From positions 4,464,001 through 4,528,000 of the forward strand of contig NC_035791.1 in the NCBI RefSeq assembly GCF_001653235.2: DNA of 64,000 bases, read 5' to 3'. Below are positions 22,124 through 32,090 of the stretch, in pieces. The notes beneath the pieces were generated by a model. It saw only the letters and a program-made list of their open reading frames with translations, was not told the origin of the DNA and searched no databases. Numbering within the stretch: position 1 is the first letter of the stretch; every line of letters starts with the position of its first letter. The translations under genes and the position numbers were made by a program. The DNA comes from Pochonia chlamydosporia 170. Taxonomy: Eukaryota; Ascomycota; Sordariomycetes; Hypocreales; Clavicipitaceae.

Positions 22124-23808
22124 TCAAACACCCCATCCTCGCTCTAGTAACGCCGTCGCTTCCTCCAGACTCAAGCCTGCTGTCTCTGGATATATTCGCC
22201 ATACTAGGAAATACCCAACTCCACATATTACCGCGTACAGGACAAACGTCCATGATGGACTAAGAGCATCCATCAACGGTAGAAAAGTCAATCCGATAAC
22301 AAAGTTGGCACTCCAGTTTGTCGCAGTCGCAATGCCACTCCCCAGTGACCGTACCGACAAAGGAAACAGCTCGCTTTGCATCCAGGGCACGTTTCCTAAT
22401 CCAAGGGCATACGATGCCACGTAGAGCATTATACTAACAAGTATAATGTAGGCCGCACCTTGAGTCCCTGCTTCTGGATGCTTGTGAGAGTGAGAGTTCG
22501 TGTCGCTAAAAGACAGAAACGAGAAGCCAAACGCCGCAAAAAGTAAGCCCAGAATCATAAACGGGATCGAGTATAGCAGAACCCGTCGCCTTCCTATCCG
22601 ATCAACAAGTCCCAGTGCCACCGAGGTGAACAGAAAGTTCGTAACCGCGACTGTAAGCGAGGTCAAAGTTGGGTTACTGAACCCTACTACGGTGAAGATT
22701 GTAGCCGAAAAGTACATGAGCGAGTTCTGTTAAACTGTTAGCAATCCATCGCAACAAGAATAACCCTGGTCCTAGCATGGATCGCACGTACAAATCCGCA
22801 CAATTGCTGTAGACCTTGCAACAAGCATGCGATGGCTAGGGCTCGTCGATTTTTGCCTTCGCTAATGAGGTCTCGCCATGTTCCAAGCCACTTCCATCTT
22901 GCAGACTGCTGGTCCCGTAGTCGCCGAACATTCTCTTCCTCACGGATCTCGATTTCAATCTCTTTTATGATGGCTCCAGCTTCTTCCGTAGCCCCGGCTC
23001 CTCCATTGACTCGCTGGACGATGGCTTTTGCTTTTGCTGATTTGCCAGCCTTGACAAGCCAACGTGGTGTCTCGGGCATGAAGACCACAATCACAGCCTG
23101 AATCCCAGCAGGCACGGCACCAAGACCAACCATCCAACGCCACCCGGTCTGTTCGGAACCATACGCTGAGAATGCCCAACCAATAACGTAGGCAACCATC
23201 TGTCCCATCGTGATGAACATGACTGTTGCTGTTACAAGCCTTCCTCGGTGCGACGCTGGAGCCAGCTCTGCAATATATAGCGGTACCACAAAACTTGCAG
23301 CGCCAACGCCTGCCCCAATAATGCAACGTCCGACAACCATGATAGCGACAGTAGAGGAAATTGCCTGTAGGACGGCTCCGAGGATGAATAGAATGTCGGC
23401 GTATAGTACAACTCGTTTGCGACCAAGGCGGTCCGCTAGCACGGACGAGAAGGGAGAAATAAGTAGAGCAAATAGCGACGTTGAAGATGTAATGATAGAC
23501 TTGTCCATAGAAGTGAGTTCGCGATTCGACAGCGATGTTCCGATCGAAACGAGGGTTGCGGATATGACGCCAGTATCATCTATCATAGGTGGTCAGAATA
23601 GGGCAGCATTGCAAGATCAAACACTCGACCTACATCCAAAAAGAAGACCACTTATGCCCGCTGCAATAGTCAGTATGACCATGAAAATTCCAGGGCTCGC
23701 GTGAGCATCCTTGGTAGGGCGCTCGCAGCGGTCGTCGTCTGTTCTGTCATAATCGAGGTCGTCCCCTTGGCTATGATCCGCCATCAACGGTGCCTGAGAA
23801 CTATCCAT
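22124..23808 (-). CDS. ITR-type myo-inositol/sugar:H+ symporter (MFS)
   Basis: Three exons (23634-23808, 22792-23579, 22124-22726) join to 521 aa. The start is the ATG at 23806-23808; upstream codons are open but offer no ATG. A ~50-residue hydrophilic N-terminus leads into helix 1 (ILTIAAGISGLLFG) and the YDTGVIS motif, the hallmark of the sugar/inositol transporter family. Other signatures are ADRLGRKR and VDRIGRRR in the two halves, PETPRWL after helix 6, QGLQQLCGFNSLMYF, ELFPLSVRSLG and PETAGLSLEEA at the C-terminus. The pattern resembles yeast Itr1/Itr2 more than hexose carriers, so uptake of myo-inositol across the plasma membrane is inferred. Splicing is clean at all four sites. It is divergent from the phosphotransferase gene across ~800 bp. 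Confidence 0.9.
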
Positions 23809-24606
23809 GTTGGCGTGTGGTAGACTGAAGCCATGAGGATTGACCTCGCCCAGCCGCGCAAGTCCGTTTTTCCGAGGAGTGTGATGCTTCACAATGCGCA
23901 AATGCGAGTGTGTCAGATGACGGAGCAGTCAATAGCCGTCAACTGTCTTGCTAGGCCCAGTGACATGCGACCATCCCGGTCCACCAGCACGGTATCCACG
24001 GCATGGTGCGTGCCTGGAATGGGTGCGGTGCGACTGCCCCGCCGCAAGGTACCAGAAATAAAACGAGCACTACGGAGAACGATGTGGAAGGAGCAACTCA
24101 TCATAGCGCCGGTGCCACTAAATAAAAATAATAATAATAATGATAAATCTGGCGGGTGAATTTGGCATAAGAGTTCCATTTTCATTGCAAGTCAATCCTG
24201 TATTCGCTCCAACCCACCCATTCGTGCTGCACAATGTCCAATCACGGAATTGCTTCATGGTTTGTCTAGGTCCAGTGCTGGAGCGCCGTTTATTTGTCAA
24301 AGACGCCGAACACGCCGCAACAGCCCACCTGCTTCACAGATGGAGACGGCCGATGTGATAAAGCTGCTTCCTCGAGACAAGGATGTAGCGCTACAGCCAA
24401 ACATGACAAGCTCTTCAGAACGATTAATCGCTGTTACTCCAAACGTATGCATGTGGACAAATTGTAACAGTCAGTCGTCGGGCTGGACGTTGCCGGGTTC
24501 CTTGCCCCAGCAAGCTCGGCGAGGCTCAGGGTTTGGAGCAGTGTCTTTCAGCTGAATAAAGCTTCTTAAAGTTTTTATACTCTCGGATTCTTTTATACTC
24601 GTCGCA
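23809..24606. other. Divergent promoter region (inositol transporter / phosphotransferase)
   Basis: About 800 bp lie between two divergent starts. It carries an AAT microsatellite around 24121-24142. It could co-regulate both genes, but no known operator is recognised. Confidence 0.55.
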
Positions 24607-25350
24607 ATGGTCTCTAACCGTGAGCTCAATGACCGCAAGCCGGACGGCTGCGACACCGTCCTCTTCGACAGAATGTATTGGAGGACAGGCAATTCCTGCA
24701 TGAAGCGAACCCTCCGCAGGCATGAATGGCAAACAACCACGCGAGGCAACCTCTACGTACCTCCGACGACTTTCCCACAGCGATGGAAAACTGATGCCGC
24801 CACCTTGGAATATCTATCTAGCAAGACCGATATACCCCTTCCCCGCCTCCAATGCACCTTTGAAGATTATGGAGCGTTCTACCATTTGACGGAGTACGTA
24901 CCTGGTGTTTCCATGCGAGACCTCGCAGAACCCGACAAAGAAGTAGTCAAAGTCGAGCTTCTCAAGCACATTGAAACCTTGCGAAGCTTGCACTCGGATA
25001 AGCCTGGAGTCCCCGGGCAAGAGTTGCTTTACCCTCCTCTTCGCGTACATGCCGGCCAATGGAAGGTCAATAGCTGCTGGAAACCCAGAGCCGATATACC
25101 ACAAGAGGACTATGTCTTTTGCCACAACGATCTTGAACAGCATAATATCATTGTTGACCCTACAACCCTCAAAATCAACGCGATTATTGACTGGGAGTAT
25201 GCGGGTTTCTGGCCGAAGTGGTTTGAAGTTGAATTCTGGAAACGAGCCGGACCTAGCGTTGCGCTGAACGACGAGATTGATGATCTGGAGCGCTGTCGGG
25301 AATGGCTTTTGGAAAATTGTGAGGAAGTGGTGATGCCCCCTCTACAATAA
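24607..25350 (+). CDS. APH-fold phosphotransferase (aminoglycoside phosphotransferase/choline kinase-like)
   Basis: A single exon encodes 247 aa. The protein-kinase-like core is recognised by the Brenner motif H173-N-D175-x4-N180 in FCHNDLEQHN and by the metal-binding D195 in AIIDWEYAG. The hinge segment LTEYVPGVSM is also typical. Fungal members of this superfamily are numerous, and nearly all have unknown small-molecule substrates. Antibiotic resistance should not be inferred. The protein is short at the N-terminus: the usual glycine-rich loop and beta strands are reduced to ~90 residues, with only a weak candidate ATP lysine. It may therefore be a compact or degenerate member. It converges with the UCH gene, stop codons ~140 bp apart. 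Confidence 0.82.
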   Translation: MVSNRELNDRKPDGCDTVLFDRMYWRTGNSCMKRTLRRHEWQTTTRGNLYVPPTTFPQRWKTDAATLEYLSSKTDIPLPRLQCTFEDYGAFYHLTEYVPGVSMRDLAEPDKEVVKVELLKHIETLRSLHSDKPGVPGQELLYPPLRVHAGQWKVNSCWKPRADIPQEDYVFCHNDLEQHNIIVDPTTLKINAIIDWEYAGFWPKWFEVEFWKRAGPSVALNDEIDDLERCREWLLENCEEVVMPPLQ

Positions 25351-25489
25351 CACCACATGCAGCTTGTTCGCATGTCTAGTTATCATTAGCGTAGACGACA
25401 AGCTTGCTACGAGAGATCACTACACGATCCTGCGTGGGCGTTTGGATACTTGAAGGGAAAATAGAGCTTATACATGTGCCTAGCCCATT

Positions 25490-26248
25490 TTAGTCCTTCT
25501 TCGCCAGAGCAACTATGCTAAAGTTAAGATTGCCCTCACCAAACTTCAAAAACCTCTTCACCCCTTGCTCCAAAGCCTTCTCACTCAACATGTCATCCCC
25601 ATCCGCCAACTCCCCCCGATCAATAGGACCATCCGACGACCCCTCCAACTCCCACAAATGCCCATCCTTGCCCTTCACAAACGCAATAAAGTGATGTCCG
25701 GGATGATCCTCCGCCGGCGGAGCCTTCGAACTGCCCTGTATTGCCGCCCGCATATGAGCCTCCTCCAGCTCCTGATCATCATAAAAGCTCTTGGCACGCT
25801 CCTCGGGCTCTAGGGGGATCCCTCTCTCAATCACCTTGTCCAGTACGGAGCCCTTTCCTACGAACTGTCTCGCTTCTCCATTCGCCACTGAGTGAACCAA
25901 CGCATACAGTCCACAGGCGTTTCCAATCGTCTGGAACCACCAGTTCACGGGCTCGTCGGGGCCGCTCTTATCGTAGGTCAGGCCTCCGTCCATTACTGAT
26001 TTGGGTAGTTTGTCTTCCTGGCGCACAGCGGTTTGCATATCACTGGGGGCTATGAATATGAGGGCGTAGACTGGACGCGGGATGTGGGACAAGAGGGATG
26101 GTTCGTCGAGGCTGTAGACGTCGTAGAAACCTAGGTCGGGAGAGACGCCAAGGTCGTGGACTAGGTTGGTGAATACATCAGGGTTGTTTTCGAGGGGGAT
26201 GAATACTTTGCGGCCGGTGGGCGAGATCCAGACTCCTTCTGTTGGCAT
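25490..26248 (-). CDS. Ubiquitin C-terminal hydrolase (UCH family, Yuh1-like)
   Basis: A single exon encodes 252 aa, close to the 220-250 of single-domain UCH enzymes. These cysteine proteases release small adducts from the C-terminus of ubiquitin or process Rub1/NEDD8 precursors. The oxyanion Gln and nucleophile are Q106 and C112 in FQTIGNACGLYALVHS, and the general-base histidine is H186 in GHHFIAFV. The third triad member normally lies in an ELDG motif; here the site reads ELEG, so Glu202 stands where Asp is expected. The crossover loop (~150-180) is present. The C-terminus LNFSIVALAKKD is conserved in the family. Start at the only upstream in-frame ATG. Cytosolic and probably constitutive. 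Confidence 0.92.
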   Translation of the reverse strand: MPTEGVWISPTGRKVFIPLENNPDVFTNLVHDLGVSPDLGFYDVYSLDEPSLLSHIPRPVYALIFIAPSDMQTAVRQEDKLPKSVMDGGLTYDKSGPDEPVNWWFQTIGNACGLYALVHSVANGEARQFVGKGSVLDKVIERGIPLEPEERAKSFYDDQELEEAHMRAAIQGSSKAPPAEDHPGHHFIAFVKGKDGHLWELEGSSDGPIDRGELADGDDMLSEKALEQGVKRFLKFGEGNLNFSIVALAKKD

Positions 26249-28440
26249 TGTGATGTTTACGGTTTTTGATGCGAATTGATAAATTGGTTTTTGTTGATGT
26301 CTTTGTCAGGGGAATGAGGTCTTGATGGACGTCGATGTAAGTGAGAGAAGTGATGTAAGTGAAGTGGGGTTGCTTGTCATTCCAGGAAGGGAAAGAACCA
26401 GTTGACGTAGGCGCGTCGTCTTGCTGCCTGGTCATCCACCATCATGACGGGCTAAACTCTCGTGGAGGAAAGTTGAGACAATCGAATGGTTTGCGCATGA
26501 TTTTTTTTAAACAGTGGGCTAGACTTGATGGTTGTTATCATTCATGTGTTTGCGATATTGTTACGGTGTTTGAAAGGCTAAGTCGGATGACGAAGCCAGA
26601 GGTCTAGACAAGCATTGACGAGTTCCAACCATAAATTAGCTCTCCTTTCAATAACTTGAAAGTCATAATCGAATATTAACTGTTTGAAATTATGCAAAGC
26701 ATTGTTGGCAAATGCATTATGCCTGTCATGGAAAGCCGTTTCACGTCGCATTCCAGGGTAGATGGGCGACAGAGGTACTACATGCACAAAACTGTCATTC
26801 AAAGAAGCAAGACGATTTACCATTTCGGTCGGTGCCGAACAAAATGGCACAAGTGGTTCAAACACTTTTGATAGTCGAATCCTTCTCATGCAGTGAAGGT
26901 TTTAGTGCAGTGCTATCTAGGTTTTGGCGTTCCACCTGTTTCGAGAGTCGTCAACTTGAAACAAAAGTGCAGTAGATCGAAACATTAAAGTGCGTGCTCC
27001 ATGTGTCTCAATTTTTGCCCGCCAAATGTTTGCCGAATTTAAATTGGAACAAACCGATAGATTATGGAAAAAGATATGTATTTCTACACCCAGAAGGTGT
27101 AGAAGCAGCGGCAGTGCAATCTAGGCCTGGTGATGTGCCGAAGTCTCTTGGAAACAAAGTCGTGCGCAAACACAAATGTCCTGACATTGTAATAACAAAT
27201 GAACCGTACGCATGAGTCTCAAACTGCCCGCCAAGAGGATGTTGAACCATGTCTCGTACGACAAGTCCTATAGCATGGGTTGTGCTATGGCCTGAAAAGC
27301 TGAAAGGGGCCTGCGGTGGGCAATGGATGAGCCACAAATACATCCATTCTTCAAAATCAGCTGCAAAACGTGACTCGAGGCAAGGTGATGAATGTCCCGA
27401 GATATTGACGGTTGACGTGCGGGACTTCTTTTAGGTATCGTTTGAAGCACTAGCATTTGGCCAGCGGTTGCTTCGGTTTGCCATTGCTCGAACGGTTCTT
27501 TTTTCCATGGATGAATCCTATAAGACGTATTGACCGACATCTTTGTGACTGTTTGCCCTTGACCAGACTATTGGTTCCCGTGCTGGAGGCGTGATGTGGC
27601 GCCTGCCATATCGACAAGATAGATGGATGGAACGGACAAGATTTGTGGATGAGGGGTCCGAAATGTTGGCTAGGCGTTCAATGTTTAGTTCAATGTTTTA
27701 CGAGTTGGCACGTGCGTTGGACTCCTGCAGGGGTTCCTCTAGGCCTGAGCCCACTGGGCCTGGTGGATGAATGGAGTCTGGTGCAAGGGACTGGAGGTAC
27801 GGGGAGAGGTGGTGCTGGGGCAAGCAGCTGGAACTTGATGACTGCTACGCAGTGTTCTGGCCTAGTGCGCAGTGAGTGTCCTGCAGTTTACTAGAGCAGT
27901 GTGGGCTTCAATGTTCTATTGCTGGCTGGACCCCAACATTTGATCCCAGCCAACTTGACCCGAGGAAGCAGCACACAGCTCTCCGTGGCTGGTCAATCCT
28001 GGCCCAGTCAGATTGACCAGACCAGACTGTTCTGGTCCCACACCGAGCCGCTTTTGTTTGGTGCAACACACACAATCATAGCACTTGCCCCGATCTGGAC
28101 CTCCTCCTGAGGCGAAATCGACTCTGTCTTTGATCCATCAACTTCCGTATCGCATCCTCTTCTCCCAACGTCACCATCCCGCGACTGGCGCAGTCTGTGC
28201 AGACATTTCTTCTTGCTCTTCTTTTGCAGATCGCTCGTTAGGCCATGAGAATTCGTTGCTTTGTTATAGCTCTTGCATCCGCCGTCTAATTTGTAATATT
28301 TTGCTGCCCAACCGCAAGCCGTCTCTGTCCATTCGATCAAAGCGTTGCATCATCCCGCCAACCTCGCGTCGAGTTCTAACACCGCACTGCCGTCCCGACC
28401 AAATATAACGGAACAGACAGAGAAAAACACCCCCGATAAA
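26249..28440. other. Intergenic DNA, 2.2 kb, including the bud6 leader
   Basis: This stretch lies between the divergent starts of the UCH gene and bud6. Frames are short and random-looking. It contains a perfect inverted repeat at 27989-28020, and the last ~300 bp before bud6 are C-rich, probably a transcribed leader. Confidence 0.55.
27989..28020. repeat. Inverted repeat, 10-nt arms (CTGGTCAATC/GATTGACCAG)
   Basis: The arms 27989-27998 and 28011-28020 are exact reverse complements, separated by 12 nt. It lies ~420 bp before the bud6 start, and its half-site CTGGTCAA recurs elsewhere in the window's non-coding DNA. A dimeric factor site is possible. Confidence 0.65.
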
Positions 28441-31400
28441 ATGCAATCTCAGTCCAGCACGTCGCAGCGTGGCTATTTACAACGCCGCTCGCCGGGCGCA
28501 GACCCAGGACCGCCCCCCAGTGTGCGACCTAGCTCTCCTGCCACCGGCGGAGTGCAGCCTCGGTCATCTACAGCCTCCAGTCGCTCAGGGCAGGGAAGTC
28601 TATCAAGGCGGGCGAATCGGGAGGTGAGTTTGCATGCCATTCCTCGAAAAGAGTCACCACTTTCATCCCAATCCATGCCAACTTGGAGGGTGGTGAACAT
28701 AACCGTGAAGGCACCCGCGTGCTGACCGAAGCTATTTCCGACTTTCAGGGCTCCGGAGGCAGCTCATCAAGCATGCCACTGTCACAAATCGAAAAAAGCG
28801 TTACACATTTACTCGTTGCTACCAAGCAACTACTGGAGACGTTGACACAGTGGTCCCGTGGCCAAGCTACTGACACGCAGGTTTCTGACGTCTATGTCCG
28901 CCTCGGCTACGAGTTCAATATGGCCTGTCGAGCATTCACCGCCATCAACGTCGATACATCCGACTTGGGAAATGTTCCCGATTTATTAAGACACATTTTG
29001 GAGGCTACTCTAAGCCAGGAGGCCAGTTCCGAGAGTCTAGAGAAGTACCTGCCGCGCATTCGAGATATCATCATCAACTTGCTCCATGGCTTGAAACGAA
29101 AACAACAGCGACTACGGCAGAAGCAGGGAAGGGAGCGAGATGTCAGCTTGCCTGAGAGAACAACTAGCGTCAGCACAACCGCCAGCGGCACCAGTGGCCT
29201 GACGAATTTACTAGACGAGGGTTTGGAGAACGGATACCGACCTGATTCCTCACAACGTGCTGAGCCTTCTATGCAAACAACTGCTTCTACATCGCCGAAT
29301 CGGCGGTACAACCACCAACGAGACCAAGCCCGAGCCTCCAATACGCCAGATCAGCAAACCACGATGCAGAATATCCCTTCGTTACCACCGTACCCGTCAG
29401 AAGAAAACACAATACCATCATCGTCGTCCGCCGGGGAATTGAATATCGATGCATTCCCGCCACCACCTCCACCACCACCAGAACCACAATCAAGCGCATT
29501 GGCGGCGCTACAGAAGGGAGGCGATTTAGAGCGACGAGCATCTCGGCGATACTCCCAGTATCAGATTTCCAAACACTTGGGCGGAGCTGCAAATGGGGTG
29601 CCCATACTTCCGTCACAAACAACGCCGATTCCGAACAGAGGCAGAAAAGAAGCGAGAGAGTCATTGAGGGCCGTACAATCTCGAGAGTCTGTACGTCACA
29701 GCCGTACCCTGTCGACCCAGTCCAAGTCTGCGACGCTGGATTCCTCCCCAGCTCGAATGCCTGGCGTACCCGAGGATTCTGCGTCATCCCAACAGCCTAA
29801 CGGACCTGCTGAGCTGAGCAATAGTCCAGCAGTGCCAAGCCCAGAGGAAAAATACGCACCTAGTGCAACATTGAACGGGCCCTTGCAAGATCCTTCGTCA
29901 TTTATGGGCGAAAACACTCGTTCGGAACCAGAAGTAAAGAAGACAACACCTCAGACAAAGCCAGACGAACCGCCGACCTTGCCCCATCCCACAGAGTCAA
30001 AGCCTGGTGAATCGTTCTTCCAAGTTTCGCCTCCACCAACTCCAACCAAAGACCTGACGTTGTTCCTTCAGTACAAGTCAAAGGTTAAGAAGATTGTCCT
30101 TGCCGAAGGACGAGACGAGCTGTCAATTGGTAGACTGCAGCTGGCCTTCATTGAGAAATTTTCGTGGAACACTCAGCAAAACGGCACTGATTTGCCTGAA
30201 ATCTACATTCAAGATCCCGTGTCCGGTGTCCGACATGAGCTGGAAGACCTCTTAGACGTGAAGGACCGGACGGTCTTGGTTCTCAACGTAGAACCGTTGG
30301 ACGAAGTTAAGCGGCACTTCGACGACGGGCTACTGGCCCTAACCAAGATTGTTAAATCTATGAAACAGAATGTCGACGACCAAGGTACAACTCTTCAACG
30401 CGTGTCTGATAGGCAGCAAGAAACGGCTACCGAATTGGCGCGGTTGGCAACTGCTCCGCCAGTTGCACCGCCTGCTGAAGGTGGTACGAGAACGCTGCCT
30501 GGCGCAGGCCGTAGGTTGAATGCTGGCCAAGCGGGAGAGCTGCAAAGCCTGCGCCGCGACTTGGCCGTTTTACGGCAAACGTATTCTTCATTCCAATCCG
30601 ATGTCCAGAACTCGATGGCTGCTATCCGGCAAAAGGCTGCAAATGTGAAGACTACTGCTGCCAAGGCGGCAATTCCTGATATTGAAGGGGATGCCGGCTA
30701 CTCGTATGTAACCAGTGGACGGAAACAACTCAACTCAGACTCGGATCGTCTTGTGGGCAAGGTCGACGATTTGCAAGATTTGATTGAGGATCTGCGCAAG
30801 GACGTCGTTCATCGCGGAGTCCGCCCACTTCCTCGTCAATTGGAAGAGGTCGCCAAGGATATCACAAATCTTACCAAGGAGCTCAAGAAGATGGAAGAAT
30901 ACATGGCTAACGAGAAGCCCATTTGGACCAAGATTTGGGAGAAGGAGCTCGAGGATGTGTGCCAAGGCCGGGACGAGCTACGCCTTATGGAGGATCTCAT
31001 GGTGGACCTGAAGGACGATTTGGACAAGGCTTCGGAGACGTTTACTCTGGTAGAGCAGGCCACAAAGGAGCAAATGAAGGACAATGGCACTGGAGCCAGT
31101 GCAAGCACAGCAAGACAGTTCTCCAAAGGCCTTTCAAACCTTGGAAACAGCCTTGATCAAAGCGCTGCGAAAGAGGATCTCCTGGGAGAAGTGCGAGCCC
31201 TACAGCCAAATCACGAGAACCGATTGGAAGCTATTGAGCGAGCCGAGAAACTAAGACAGAAAGAGCTGGAGGGCCGACGAGGCAACGCAATGTTGCGAGA
31301 AATCGCCAACTATGTCCAAGATGGCAAGCTGAAGAAATCCGGCGGCTTTGAAGAGGTTGAACGTGCCAGGAAGGCCAAGGACGACAGGATCCGCCGGGAG

Positions 31401-31568
31401 GTGTGGGAACGCCAGAACGGCATCATCCCTGAGAATCCAATTGGGGAAGAAGAGTCTCAACAAGATGAACAGGGCGAGCACTCGGCCGACGGTGAGGAAT
31501 TCCACGATGCCGCACCAACACCTGTGACCGAGGAAGCTCCTAGGGGAGCAACAGAGGCGACTGCTTAA
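28441..31568 (+). CDS. bud6: Bud6/Aip3 actin-interacting polarity protein
   Basis: Two exons (28441-28623 and 28749-31568) join in phase 0 to 1000 aa. Bud6/Aip3 binds G-actin and stimulates formins at sites of polarised growth such as hyphal tips and septa. The conserved N-terminal block SQIEKSVTHLLVATKQLLETLTQWSRG (start ~72) carries VRLGYEFN. A low-complexity middle follows, with eight consecutive prolines near residue 297. The AIP3 core spans ~489-940, from LTLFLQYKSKVKKIVLAEG through long coiled coils to the conserved FEEVERARKAKDDRIRREVWE. The C-terminus is acidic. A TTG-initiated frame continues into intron 1, but the ATG-containing exon 1 with donor GTGAGT and acceptor CAG gives the family-like SRRANRE-GSGG join. 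It is convergent with elp1. Confidence 0.93.
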
Positions 31569-31924
31569 AAGTACATTCATCAGAGGATTTACTTGTTTTG
31601 AGATTGTATCATACCCCCGTTTTTACATAAACTGGACAGTGGTTGCAAACCTTGACATCTTTTTGTGTTATCTTGTCTGTATTGGGCTTGTGGAGAACAT
31701 TGTTTCATAGCGGAGGCGAACTGGGTATTTTTGGCATGGATGGATGTATACGACTTTGAATGATGAATTTCTGTCGTTTTATGGTGGGGAATGAGGAAAG
31801 TAACAAATGAAGAAGTTTTTCATCATACTATGCTCTATACGTCGTGACTGTCTTTATGGATGCTTTGTAGATGTGTTTTGCCAAAATAGCGTGTCCAACC
31901 TTATCTTTCCCGTGTAGTGTCATC
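31569..31924. other. Shared 3' region of convergent bud6 and elp1
   Basis: These 356 bp are T-rich on the plus strand and contain the 3' ends of both genes. Overlapping 3' untranslated regions are possible. No gene is visible. Confidence 0.6.
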
Positions 31925-32059
31925 TCAACCTAGCAAAGTCAACTTTTGTAGGGCCGTAATAACAGGCGCTTCCTGCTTCTTGGCCCGACCTTCCATCCAT
32001 TCCTGCAAGACGGCATCCCCACCGGTAGCTTTCCACGAATATTCTCCCACATCATCTGC

Positions 32060-32090
<31 letters not shown>

